The notes beneath the pieces were generated by a model, which saw only the letters and a program-made list of their open reading frames with translations, had not been told where the DNA came from and ran no database searches. From the NCBI GenBank assembly GCA_027051095.1, contig JALUAM010000045.1:1-43602 (forward strand): 43,602 nucleotides of DNA. Direction: 5' to 3'. Of the stretch, positions 9,040 to 16,844 are shown piece by piece (the first letter of the stretch is position 1; the number at the start of each line of letters is the position of its first letter). Origin of the DNA: Acidilobaceae archaeon. Lineage in GTDB: Archaea; Thermoproteota; Thermoprotei_A; Sulfolobales; Acidilobaceae. A program made the translations under genes and the position numbers.

Positions 9040-9555
9040 CTAAGGCTCTAAGAGCATCTTGCCCCTACCCGAAAGAGGGTAGACCTCCACCCTGCGCTTC
9101 GACAAGGATACTCCCAGCAAGGCATCTATTCTAGCCTTCGAGCCCACCCTCTTCGAAGCGAGCTTAGCGTAGCTGAGAAGCGCGCCCTCCAGCACCGCCT
9201 CGCCCCCCATCTTATACACCTCAGGGGGCACCGGAATCCTTATATAGGAGGGCGCGGCGACAGCGAATATATCAGCGTGGCTCGAGTACCTGGAGGCCTT
9301 AGCTAGCGCCTTCCCCGCCAGATACTCCTCCGCTCTATCTATGCTAGACGGGGCCACGAAGCCCGTCTCAACCTCCACTATAATCGAAGCCCAGGGGCTC
9401 TCCCCATACACATCAGCTACCAGCCCGCCACCGAGGGGCTCCTCAACGTAGACATCAAACCCCAGGGAGTCCAGCCACTCAGCGACTCTCACCTGAACCA
9501 GCCTGTGGAGTCTAGACGACGCCTCGAAGCGAGCTCTATCGCCTATCCTCCACAC
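9040..9555 (-). CDS. Hypothetical protein, possible PD-(D/E)XK nuclease-like fold
   Basis: I do not recognise a named family in this 171-residue soluble protein. The region VYVEEPLGGGLVADVYG followed by SIIVEVETGFV gives the order D...(E)xE typical of the PD-(D/E)XK core, here D-(about 13)-E-x-E. The Lys position is occupied by Glu/Thr, so catalysis is uncertain. The N-terminal helix region (ASSRLHRLVQVRVAEWLDSLGFDV) precedes the core, as in many Holliday-junction-resolvase or restriction-like folds. It is encoded alone on the minus strand between ABCE1 and fbp, converging on ABCE1. It could also be a non-catalytic nuclease-fold protein. Confidence 0.6.
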   Translation of the reverse strand: MWRIGDRARFEASSRLHRLVQVRVAEWLDSLGFDVYVEEPLGGGLVADVYGESPWASIIVEVETGFVAPSSIDRAEEYLAGKALAKASRYSSHADIFAVAAPSYIRIPVPPEVYKMGGEAVLEGALLSYAKLASKRVGSKARIDALLGVSLSKRRVEVYPLSGRGKMLLEP

Positions 9556-9760
9556 CAGGGTTGCCCTTCTCGTTGAGGACAGACTAATCCTCTTATCTCG
9601 ACGCCACCGTTATACTAGAGTGTTAACCGTGGACCCCCGCCTTCGCCGTCATACCGCCAAGAGGCTCCAGTATTACCCGTTGCCGAGAGGCTCAGCAGGG
9701 TAAGGGTTGAATCCCGCGCAGGCCCGAAACTATGAGTTAAGAAGGAGGGGAACGCGGGGC

Positions 9761-10918
9761 ATGAGCCAGGAGAAGAAAATGACCACGATTAGCGTGATAA
9801 AGGCTGACATAGGAAGCCTGGCCGGGCACCATAGAGTCCACCCCGACACGATACTAGCGGCGAGCCGAGTCCTCGCGGAGGCTAAGAAAAAAGGTGTAAT
9901 AACAGACTTCTACGTCACCAACGCGGGCGACGACCTACAACTTATAATGACTCACTTCAAAGGCGTAGATAACCCCGAGATACATGAGCTGGCATGGAAC
10001 GCTTTCCAGGAGGCAACAAAGGTTTCAAAGGAGCTGGGCCTCTATGCCGCAGGCCAGGACCTGCTGAGCGACGCGTTTAGCGGCAATGTTAGAGGCCTAG
10101 GGCCTGGAGTAGCCGAAATGGAATTCGTAGAGAGGCCCTCTGAGCCCGTGGTAGTCTTCATGGCAGACAAGACTGAACCGGGTGCCTTTAACCTGCCGCT
10201 CTTTAGGATCTTCGCAGACCCGTTCAACACCGCCGGGCTAGTAATAGACCCTAGGCTCCATGACGGCTTCATCTTCGAGGTCCTAGACGTTTATGAGGGT
10301 AAAGCCGTGGAGCTAAAGACCCCCGAAGAGATGTACGACCTATTAGCCCTAATAGGAACCCCTAGCAGGTATGTAATCAAGAGGGTCTACAGGAAGAAGG
10401 ACCGCGAAATAGCAGCTGTTGTTAGCAGCGAGAGGCTAAGCTTGATAGCCGGGAGATACGTCGGCAAGGACGATCCCGTCATGATAGTAAGGGCTCAGAG
10501 CGGGTTCCCCGCCGTGGGTGAGATCCTCGAGGCGTTCAGCTTCCCCCACCTAGTGGCGGGCTGGATGAGAGGCAGCCATCACGGGCCCCTCATGCCAGTG
10601 GGTCTCAGGGACTCAAAAGTAACTAGGTTCGATGGGCCCCCCAGAGTCATAGCTCTCGGCTTCCAGATCAAGAATGGCAGGCTGATAGGCCCGGCAGACC
10701 TATTCGACGACCCCGCATTCGACGAGACCAGGAGACTAGCACAAATCATAACTGACTACATAAGGAGGCACGGTCCCTTTATGCCCCACAGACTGGGCCC
10801 TGAGGAGATGGAGTACACCACGCTACCCGAGGTCCTCAAGAAGTTAAAGGACAGGTTCAAGCCTGTGGAGCTCGGGTATAAGCCCGCGGTTAAAAAGGAA
10901 GAGAAAGACGTAGACTAG
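9761..10918 (+). CDS. fbp: Bifunctional fructose-1,6-bisphosphate aldolase/phosphatase (type V FBPase)
   Basis: This enzyme joins triose phosphates and dephosphorylates the FBP formed, making gluconeogenesis one-directional. Family segments are very clear: TTISVIKADIGSLAGHHRVHPD at the N-terminus, NAGDDLQLIMTH, GLYAAGQDLLSDAFSGNVRG, FMADKTEPGAFNLP, the aldolase segment SRYVIKRVYRK and GWMRGSHHGPLMPV. Acidic and histidine metal ligands lie in the first two motifs. The ORF track starts at a TTG at 9707, which adds a non-conserved 18-residue tail. ATG 9761 (with GGAGGGG upstream) or ATG 9779 (with GGAG six bases upstream, giving MTTISVIKADIGS) is more likely; the difference is six residues. Mature length is about 380-385, normal for the family. 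Confidence 0.97.
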   Translation: MSQEKKMTTISVIKADIGSLAGHHRVHPDTILAASRVLAEAKKKGVITDFYVTNAGDDLQLIMTHFKGVDNPEIHELAWNAFQEATKVSKELGLYAAGQDLLSDAFSGNVRGLGPGVAEMEFVERPSEPVVVFMADKTEPGAFNLPLFRIFADPFNTAGLVIDPRLHDGFIFEVLDVYEGKAVELKTPEEMYDLLALIGTPSRYVIKRVYRKKDREIAAVVSSERLSLIAGRYVGKDDPVMIVRAQSGFPAVGEILEAFSFPHLVAGWMRGSHHGPLMPVGLRDSKVTRFDGPPRVIALGFQIKNGRLIGPADLFDDPAFDETRRLAQIITDYIRRHGPFMPHRLGPEEMEYTTLPEVLKKLKDRFKPVELGYKPAVKKEEKDVD

Positions 10919-10950
10919 CCCTGCCCCCACGTTTTGGATCCCCCTCTCCC

Positions 10951-12330
10951 TTAGCCTCTCTTTAGGACCTTCATTAAAGCCTCATAGTATAGTGCCACTA
11001 CGGACAACGCAATTAATATGAGGCCCGGCTCTATCAGGGCTTTCACCCATAGATTATCGTAAGGGTTAAGCGTGTACTCACCGGGACTGGATGCCGCGAA
11101 ATATAGTATGTACCCGGCGCCGGATAGTAGCAACCCCGCCATTGAACCCCATATTATTACTAGTGATAGCCTGCCCCTAACTAGTAACGCTGCAGCTGCT
11201 ATCAATGCTACGCCCCACACGGCCACGAGATAGTGCCAGTGCCCTATGTTGAATGCCAGCTCCGCCCAGTCCCATTGAGGGCTGCGGAACTCTGGGTCGA
11301 AGAATATTGTGGGCTTCCTGAGGCTCATGGCAATTACAGCGCCGGGAGCTGCAACGAAGAGCCATATGAAAGCATTGCCTAACCTCGAAGCCCAGACTAG
11401 CGACCATCTAAGCGGGTCCGACCTCGGAGCCACTGCTATCATTGAGAGCAGCATAGTCGACGATATCAGGGCTAGAGCCGCGGGAGTTATCACCAGGTGC
11501 GCTCTACCCCCTAGGAACCACACCGAGTAGCTCGCCAGCGACATTATGACCGTCGAGGGCGCTATCACCCATTGCAGGATCCTCGCCAGGCGCCCCGCCC
11601 TGAACTCCATGAGGCCTGCTAGGGCTACAAACGCTAGCGCGAGAGAGGTAGCTATCATGGCGTGTTGGTGGCCCGTCCATGCCCTCCATAGCTCGTTCTC
11701 CTCAGCCCAGTCAGGATTGAACCTCGAATCTATGACTGCCTTCCTGAACTCTAGCGACTCCTCCTCACTCATATAATGGGCCCCCACATAGCCTCCTATA
11801 GCGCCTCCTATCAATAGTAGGACCCCGCAGGCCAGCGCTGCCCACTCCAGGGGCTTCGAGGGCCTTGCCTCTGCGACGGCCAGCACGCCGGCAGCAAATG
11901 TGAACGCTAGGCCCCCTATAAAGAGGCCGTGCCACTGGGGCTCGTGGTTCACGTAAGCATAGGCTACTGCGCCGATAGCCGTTGTAGCGGCTCCTATACC
12001 GGCTAGCTTGAGCACGGCGTCCCAGTTTCTCACGGCGGCCGGATACACTGCTGAGAGTACCGCCAACGTACCGTATAATAGGGCTATGAACAGCGCGTGG
12101 TAGTAATGAGCTATCCTGCCCAGGTACTCTAGGGCCGCCCCAAGCGAGGGGTTTATGATCTCGAATTTCCCGTCTACTAGCCTAGTCCCTTCAAGCTCGC
12201 CTATGCCTAAGGCGTCCCTTACAGGCTTAAGCGGCGGCGAGAGCAGGGAACCCCAGCCTAACAGGAATGCCAGTATAGTTAACGCTGCAAGGCCGTGAAC
12301 CAGAGCCCTTCTCACATGATCCTCAGCCAC
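10951..12330 (-). CDS. Polytopic histidine-rich membrane protein, possibly a divergent haem protein
   Basis: This 459-residue protein has about twelve transmembrane helices and no family I can name with confidence. Histidines sit at helix ends or within helices in YLGRIAHYYHALFIALLYG, NHEPQWHGLFIGG, WTGHQHAMIATSLALAF, GGRAHLVITPAALALIS and FNIGHWHYLVAVWG. The last resembles helix X (HFHYV) of haem-copper oxidase subunit I, and GGRAHLVITP loosely resembles helix VI. However, the adjacent HH pair of the copper site is not visible, so oxidase activity is not supported. It overlaps the upstream 206-residue membrane protein gene by 8 nt, so the two probably form a complex. Alternatives are a quinol-linked cytochrome or a metal-handling membrane protein. 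Confidence 0.6.
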   Translation of the reverse strand: MAEDHVRRALVHGLAALTILAFLLGWGSLLSPPLKPVRDALGIGELEGTRLVDGKFEIINPSLGAALEYLGRIAHYYHALFIALLYGTLAVLSAVYPAAVRNWDAVLKLAGIGAATTAIGAVAYAYVNHEPQWHGLFIGGLAFTFAAGVLAVAEARPSKPLEWAALACGVLLLIGGAIGGYVGAHYMSEEESLEFRKAVIDSRFNPDWAEENELWRAWTGHQHAMIATSLALAFVALAGLMEFRAGRLARILQWVIAPSTVIMSLASYSVWFLGGRAHLVITPAALALISSTMLLSMIAVAPRSDPLRWSLVWASRLGNAFIWLFVAAPGAVIAMSLRKPTIFFDPEFRSPQWDWAELAFNIGHWHYLVAVWGVALIAAAALLVRGRLSLVIIWGSMAGLLLSGAGYILYFAASSPGEYTLNPYDNLWVKALIEPGLILIALSVVALYYEALMKVLKRG

Positions 12331-12943
12331 TGCGCCTCCCCTCCAGGCCGTTAGACGCGTAGAAGCCTGCTGCCAGCAGCAGAGCCGATAGTGACAGCAC
12401 AGGATAGAGCGCGATGCTTACGAGCCGTGTAGCCGCCTCAACGCCAGCCTGGGAGAGTGCAAGCGAGACGCCGCCTACAGAAATCACGAAGCCGCCCAGC
12501 GACACGAGAAGAGCCCATCTGCTAGCCCCGAGCCTCAGGTAATAATAGGCTGGGCCCGCCACCAGTATTAGACCCGAAATAGAGTGTAATATGCCGTGAG
12601 AGGCGCCCCTCAGCGCCTCCAAGCCCCAGGCATAGCCCAGGGCTATACCCAGGATTAAGACCGCGTAGATAAGGGCCAGGTACCTCCACCATCTAGACCT
12701 AGCCGCGACCACAGCCAAGGACAGCAAGGCGGGGTATAGGCTGCCCACGACTCCAGCGTACTTGTACTCTAAGACTTCTACCCCCTTTACTAGCAATAGC
12801 AGCGCGACCACAGCAAATACAGCGCCCCCCGCGCTCCATAGAATCGCCGCCGCGCTCCTCCTGCTCCAAGCCCTGGCTAGACCGCTGGCAACGAGCACTA
12901 CTCCCGACAGGAGGACCACAAACCCCCACATAGTTTGCACCAT
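12323..12943 (-). CDS. Polytopic membrane protein paired with the His-rich membrane protein
   Basis: I do not recognise this family. The protein is about 206 residues with six or seven predicted transmembrane helices and little soluble sequence. The segment RGASHGILHSISGLILVAGPAYYYLRLG places two histidines four residues apart near a helix start, a plausible haem-axial arrangement. It overlaps the 459-residue His-rich gene by 8 nt and is first in this two-gene unit. The start is uncertain: an AT-rich box (minus AAATATTTATTTAA, 12944-12957) lies directly upstream, so the message may start at or past the ATG at 12931 (residue 5), making it leaderless there. Confidence 0.6.
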   Translation of the reverse strand: MVQTMWGFVVLLSGVVLVASGLARAWSRRSAAAILWSAGGAVFAVVALLLLVKGVEVLEYKYAGVVGSLYPALLSLAVVAARSRWWRYLALIYAVLILGIALGYAWGLEALRGASHGILHSISGLILVAGPAYYYLRLGASRWALLVSLGGFVISVGGVSLALSQAGVEAATRLVSIALYPVLSLSALLLAAGFYASNGLEGRRSG

Positions 12944-12957
12944 TAAATAAATATTTC
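12944..12957 (-). promoter_or_regulatory. AT-rich TATA-like promoter for the membrane protein pair
   Basis: The minus strand reads AAATATTTATTTAA directly ahead of the ATG at 12943. Its closeness favours the internal ATG at 12931 as the start. The remainder of the 12944-13057 gap is AT-rich with no other feature I can support. Confidence 0.45.
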
Positions 12958-13057
12958 AATATGAGGATTTAGTTCTATCGTGCTTAATATGGTATGACGA
13001 TTTTCTTTGACATATTCAAACAAATAAACGGGCTCGAGAGCACCATTATTCTGCTAC

Positions 13058-14083
13058 TTAGCTACGCTTGACCTCAAGAACCTTCACGTCGACCCTGTAA
13101 ACCCCTACCCCCGGCGCATAATCGAGAACCAGCCTGCACCCTTCATCCTCGACACGACAGCATCTCGAGAAAGCTTCTAGCGCCTCATCTACCGCTTCGA
13201 GACAGCTCAAGGTCACAGTATAATAGTGTATAGTGCCTGAAGGCCTCACAAGCCTGCAGGCAGCCCAGGCAAACCACCTAGAAGCAGTAGGATGGTTCAT
13301 TATAATCCTTGTGAACGCCCTGTCTAGGACCTCGGGTAGTAACGACGCGTCAGCCCATAACACGTTTACTTTGCCTTTAAGCCTCCTCTTATTGCGTCTT
13401 AAATTGCGGGTTAGATACATTACCGCGGAGGGGTTTATGTCCGACGCTACTATAGACGCCTCTCTGAGGGCCGCTATGTGGACTGTAAAGCCGCCGACAC
13501 CACTGAACATGTCTAGAACGCGTTCGCCGTTGCTCACATACTCGGCTATGACTCTATGCTCGTTAGCCAGCCTGGGGTTAAAGTAGACCCGGGCTATGTC
13601 TACCTCGAATTCGAGGCCGAACTCCTTATGTATAGTCCAGGTCCTTTTCTCTCCCGCAAGATGAATAAGCCTTTGGACCCGCCACTCCCCCTCAGTGATC
13701 TCCTTAAGCCACACGCCTCGCACGTTGCTCATCTCCTCGACTAGCACTTTGGCCGCTTCTTTATACTCGTCTATGCCTGGACCCTCCGCTCGTTTGCTGA
13801 ACACTGCCAAATCGCCTATCAAGTGGTAGCCGCTTATCCCCTTAACCCCCGCTTCAGCTAAGCTCTTAGGCCTCTTCCTCCGAGGGAACTTAGCCTCGCA
13901 GGCCTTTGAGCTTATTCCATGCTCCCTCAGAGCCTTCACGGCCTCGCTAGAAACCGATACAGGTATGTAGACTAGACCCCCCTCTTTGACAGTCTTATAA
14001 TTCGTGTCTAGAAGCGACAGTTTTCTAAGCAGCTTTATAGCCTCCCCTGCCTTTTTAGCTTCGACCGCAACACATTCAACCAT
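13058..14083 (-). CDS. trm5: Trm5-family tRNA (guanine37-N1)-methyltransferase
   Basis: Trm5 methylates N1 of G37 in tRNA, the first step toward wyosine in tRNA-Phe. The N-terminal D1 region (MVECVAVEAKKAGEAIKLLRKLSLLDTNYK), the central VYFNPRLANEHRVIAEYV, the SAM motif VLDMFSGVGGFTVHIA, the VASDINPSA acidic motif and the MNHPTASRWFAW catalytic region (N-x-P type) are visible. That N-P motif favours Trm5 over the aminocarboxypropyl-transferase Taw2, which lacks it. I chose ATG 14083 over the track's GTG 14137: it has GGGTG six bases upstream, matches the family N-terminus, and the TATA-like element at about 14143-14154 would start transcription near 14120. Pairs functionally with Taw1 at 30966. 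Confidence 0.92.
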   Translation of the reverse strand: MVECVAVEAKKAGEAIKLLRKLSLLDTNYKTVKEGGLVYIPVSVSSEAVKALREHGISSKACEAKFPRRKRPKSLAEAGVKGISGYHLIGDLAVFSKRAEGPGIDEYKEAAKVLVEEMSNVRGVWLKEITEGEWRVQRLIHLAGEKRTWTIHKEFGLEFEVDIARVYFNPRLANEHRVIAEYVSNGERVLDMFSGVGGFTVHIAALREASIVASDINPSAVMYLTRNLRRNKRRLKGKVNVLWADASLLPEVLDRAFTRIIMNHPTASRWFAWAACRLVRPSGTIHYYTVTLSCLEAVDEALEAFSRCCRVEDEGCRLVLDYAPGVGVYRVDVKVLEVKRS

Positions 14084-14185
14084 AAACGACACCCTAGCTG
14101 CCTCCCGCAGGGAATGCCTAGAGGCTGCCGATCCCACATCTATACTATATCGACGTGCTAAATCGGTGATCCGCGGGTGCAGGGT

Positions 14186-15031
14186 ATGGGGGACAATGTG
14201 ATAGGGCTCGTAGTCAAGCGTGGTAGTAACCTCGCCGAGGAGACGGCTTCCAAGATAGTCAAGCTGTTGGAAGAGAACGGCTACGATATAGTAGTCGACG
14301 TTACTGTCGACGCCCCAAGCCTGCAGGGGTACAAGAGGTTTGACATATCTGAGTGGAGCCCGGACAAGGTTATAGTTGTGGGCGGTGATGGGACTCTGCT
14401 TAGGACCTTTCTAAGGCTCGGCGAGAGGAGTAGCCCCGTATTCATGACTGTTAAGGCAGGCAAGAGGGGCTTTCTACTCGATGTCGAGAGGTACGAGGTC
14501 GAGGAGAGGCTGAGGGATTTCATAGAGGGCCGTTACAAGGTTTACACTTATACGCGCTTCACAGTATATCTTAACGGCGAGAAGAAGGGATGCATATTCA
14601 ACGATGCCGTCGTAATAGCTAAGCACGCTAAGATGGCCAGGCTTCAAGTTCAGATAGACGGCGAAATCGCCATGAACATAGACGGCGACGGAGTCATAAT
14701 AGCCTCGACAGCGGGCAGCACGGCCTACAGTCTAAGCGCGGGCGGCCCCATAATCGACCCGAGGCTGGACGTCCTAGTAGTGAATCCCTTAAACCCTGTC
14801 CAGCTCTATCTAAGGCCTATAGTGATTCCGTCCAGCAGCACGGTAATGGTCAACGTCAGTCCTCAGAGCAATGAGATGATAATAAGCCTTGACGGCCAGA
14901 TAATCTTCGAGGTACCCCCGGGTAGCAACATAGTAGTGTCTAGGTGCGAAAGCCCGATACGCATTGCAAGGTTCAAATGGTGGGAGATGTACTATGAAAG
15001 GCTCTACACGAGGCTCATCACGTACTGGTAG
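14186..15031 (+). CDS. nadK: NAD kinase
   Basis: It phosphorylates NAD to NADP. Motifs seen are VVGGDGTLLRTF (GGDGT ATP/polyphosphate-binding), FNDAVVIAKHAKMARLQV (the NE/D region) and IIASTAGSTAYSLSAGGPII. The length, about 281 residues, is normal. I chose the ATG at 14186, which has GGGTG six bases upstream, over the track's GTG at 14177. It is divergent from trm5 and overlaps the following PIN-domain gene by 38 nt, so the two are co-transcribed. Confidence 0.96.
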   Translation: MGDNVIGLVVKRGSNLAEETASKIVKLLEENGYDIVVDVTVDAPSLQGYKRFDISEWSPDKVIVVGGDGTLLRTFLRLGERSSPVFMTVKAGKRGFLLDVERYEVEERLRDFIEGRYKVYTYTRFTVYLNGEKKGCIFNDAVVIAKHAKMARLQVQIDGEIAMNIDGDGVIIASTAGSTAYSLSAGGPIIDPRLDVLVVNPLNPVQLYLRPIVIPSSSTVMVNVSPQSNEMIISLDGQIIFEVPPGSNIVVSRCESPIRIARFKWWEMYYERLYTRLITYW

Positions 15032-15425
15032 CAGCTGCGTCGCTTTTGTAGCCGATACCGGAGCCTTCATAACCGGCAAGGTACTAGCCCTGCCACCACC
15101 AATCTATACAACCCCCTCTGTGATCGACGAGGTTAAAGATGAGAGGAGCCGCGAAATCCTTGAAACAGCTGTCTCCAGCGGGAAGGTGTCTGTAGAGGAA
15201 CCTGACGAGGCTTACATAGAGGAGGCTAGGTCCTCCGCGAAGGTCGGCGGGGTTCTGGGTAGGCTGAGCAGGGCTGATCTAGAGGTTCTGGCCCTAGCTT
15301 TAAAGCTATCAGGCGAGGGGTGTAGAGTCTACGTTGTAACAGACGACTACGCCCTCCAACGGGCAGCCTCTAAGGCCGGGCTCGAGGTGGTAAGGCTGAG
15401 GTATAGGGGCACGGTTAGGGCTTAA
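14994..15425 (+). CDS. nob1: PIN-domain endoribonuclease, Nob1-like (PIN domain only)
   Basis: The PIN core has the acidic residues of Nob1: VADTGAFITG, TTPSVIDEVKDERS, GRLSRADLEVLALAL and VYVVTDDYALQRAA. Nob1 trims the 3' end of pre-16S rRNA. Archaeal Nob1 usually continues into a zinc ribbon; here the protein stops after the PIN domain at about 143 residues, and no CxxC follows. The track's start is a TTG inside nadK; the ATG at 14994 (MKGSTRG) is the better start, overlapping nadK by 38 nt. It could be a zinc-ribbon-less Nob1 or a close PIN paralogue. Its 3' end overlaps the convergent methyltransferase gene by 11 nt. Confidence 0.85.
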   Translation: MKGSTRGSSRTGSSCVAFVADTGAFITGKVLALPPPIYTTPSVIDEVKDERSREILETAVSSGKVSVEEPDEAYIEEARSSAKVGGVLGRLSRADLEVLALALKLSGEGCRVYVVTDDYALQRAASKAGLEVVRLRYRGTVRA

Positions 15426-16569
15426 CTAGTAGAGCTAGGAAGAACCCCGGCGTCCCAGACCTATGTGGTGCCCACCTCCAGCCCAGCCCAGTACTCCAGC
15501 CCCTTGAAGGCTTCACGCCCCACTCCCAGTGAAGCTCGAATCCTAGCTCCAGCGCCCTTTCAACTATAAACTCGTTCTCTAGAGAGGTAAGCGTGCACGT
15601 AGAGTAGGCTAGCAGCCCCCCACGCTTCAACAGCCTCCACGCCTCTTCTACGAACGACCACTGGTACCTACTCGCGGCAACTGCCTCCCTCAGCCTCTTC
15701 CTGTCGTAGACCTTAGGCACCACGCCTATGTTGGTGCAAGGAGGATCCACTATGACGGCGTCGGCCTTAGACTCGAGGCTAGGATAGAGCTTGGTGAGCC
15801 TCCTAGAGTCAGCCCCCACTACTTTAACCCAGTCCATGCCGAGCTTGTGAAGGTTCTCACGCAGCTTTTCCACCTTGCTAGGCCTATCTACGGCTATGAT
15901 CCTCGAGCCCCTACCAGCTAGCTGGGCTACGTGGCTAACCTTGCCTCCAGGGGCAGCGGTTAGATCCACTATAAGCCAGTTCGGCCTAGGCGATAGAGCC
16001 CTCGCAACGTACATCGAAGTGACACTTTGCCCGTAGATGTAGCCCTCTTCCCAGCCCGGGAGGTCTCTCACCCGGGGCGCCCTGTAAATAGGCTTAGTAT
16101 TTCTGACTACGAGGCCCTGCCCCCTCTCCCTCGCCTCCCTCCACGAAATCACTGCCACGCCACCGCCCACCACTATCCCGTTAGGAGCGACTATGTAGAC
16201 CTCGTCCCCCGCCTCAAAGTCCTCAGCGTCCACTATGCCCGGAGCGTAGAGGTCGCTTCCCATTAAAACCGACTCGGCCGCAAACTTGTCGGCAACCACC
16301 CTTTTACCCTTAAACTCCCAGTGCAGAGGCCCCTCCACAGGGTGCCATATAGCTTCCGGTATATCCTCGTCTACGTGGAACTCCAGCCCTTTATCTCTCA
16401 GAAGCTTCAAGTAGCTCTCCACGCTTATCTTGAGCGTATTGACCCTGACGTAGAGCCTAGGCGGGGGCTTCTGCAGACTCGATATTAGCTCGCAGAGGGG
16501 GCCTGAAGATGCGTCTAGGTCCTCGGCAAGCCCTGGATCATAGTCTATGTGGGATCCGCAGAGTCTCAA
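15415..16569 (-). CDS. NSUN6-like RNA cytosine-C5 methyltransferase with PUA domain
   Basis: This 384-residue protein makes m5C in RNA, probably tRNA (NSUN6 relatives methylate C72). After an N-terminal RNA-binding part (PPRLYVRVNTLK) a PUA domain lies at about residues 80-160 (KRVVADKFAAESVLMGSDLYAPG ... VVRN). The methyltransferase domain follows: YIYGQSVTSMYVA, VDLTAAPGGKVSHVAQL (SAM motif I), DAVIVDPPCTNIGV (cysteine of motif IV) and LAYSTCTLTSLENE (catalytic cysteine of motif VI). PUA placed before the catalytic domain is the NSUN6 layout. The TTG start is the only reasonable one. The 276 bp upstream contains a hairpin and a candidate sRNA on the same strand. Confidence 0.92.
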   Translation of the reverse strand: MRLCGSHIDYDPGLAEDLDASSGPLCELISSLQKPPPRLYVRVNTLKISVESYLKLLRDKGLEFHVDEDIPEAIWHPVEGPLHWEFKGKRVVADKFAAESVLMGSDLYAPGIVDAEDFEAGDEVYIVAPNGIVVGGGVAVISWREARERGQGLVVRNTKPIYRAPRVRDLPGWEEGYIYGQSVTSMYVARALSPRPNWLIVDLTAAPGGKVSHVAQLAGRGSRIIAVDRPSKVEKLRENLHKLGMDWVKVVGADSRRLTKLYPSLESKADAVIVDPPCTNIGVVPKVYDRKRLREAVAASRYQWSFVEEAWRLLKRGGLLAYSTCTLTSLENEFIVERALELGFELHWEWGVKPSRGWSTGLGWRWAPHRSGTPGFFLALLVKP

Positions 16570-16605
16570 GGCCCCCAGCGGTCACCCCATTGACCCTACA
16601 TCCCC

Positions 16606-16621
16606 AGCCCCTCGCGGGGCT
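16606..16621 (-). other. Hairpin with GCGA tetraloop upstream of the NSUN6-like gene
   Basis: The minus strand forms AGCCCC-GCGA-GGGGCT, a six-pair stem with a GNRA-type tetraloop, 37-52 nt upstream of the TTG start. It lies in the putative 5' leader. It is seen directly; its role is unknown, and it could be part of a longer structured transcript beginning at candidate sRNA-1. Confidence 0.5.
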
Positions 16622-16682
16622 TCAGCCTATGTCGGCCCGTTCATCCCAACGCCTCATTCTAGGATTTAAGGGGATAAAGGTT

Positions 16683-16766
16683 GCGGCTCGGCAAACCCCG
16701 ACTTCGCTTCACCGCCCCGCAGGTTTAGGGCGGGGCTCCGTCTTGCCGGGTTCCCGTCATCGCCGC
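16683..16766 (-). ncRNA. Candidate sRNA-1: double kink-turn, C/D-like RNA
   Basis: Reading the minus strand: terminal stem GCGGC/GCCGC (five pairs); then G plus C-like ATGACGG; a 13-nt spacer; D'-like CGGA; a seven-pair hairpin GCCCCGC/GCGGGGC with a nine-base loop; G plus C'-like GTGAAGC; a 14-nt spacer ending CGGGGTTTG; D-like CCGA. Both ends of the hairpin and of the terminal stem abut the box pairs with the three-base bulge (N-R-U) and tandem GA expected of kink-turns. A weak TATA-like CCTTATC (16791-16797, minus) lies 28 bp upstream. The spacer-plus-box CGGGGTTTGCCGAG is identical to one in candidate sRNA-4. A competing fold pairs CCCGGCAA with TTGCCGAG. No ORF crosses it convincingly. 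Confidence 0.55.
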
Positions 16767-16844
16767 TCTTCTAGTGAGAGAGTTGCCCCGGATAAGGCTT
16801 CGACGCGCCCTCTATTTAGATCGGAGCTCGGGGGAGGTGTAGAC

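Noticed and set aside
12961-13000. ATGAGGA and ATGACGA in the gap upstream of the membrane protein pair
   Set aside because: AT-rich sequence with no CNGA box at guide distance and no closing stem.
16681-16760. Plus-strand reading of the sRNA-1 region as an H/ACA hairpin
   Set aside because: No ACA box at the right distance after the lower stem; the minus-strand kink-turn reading explains more of the sequence.
16509-16844. N-terminal extension of the DNA ligase ORF
   Set aside because: Arg/Pro/Ser-rich and unlike ligases; a strong ribosome site precedes GTG 16845, and the region overlaps the NSUN6-like gene and sRNA-1.
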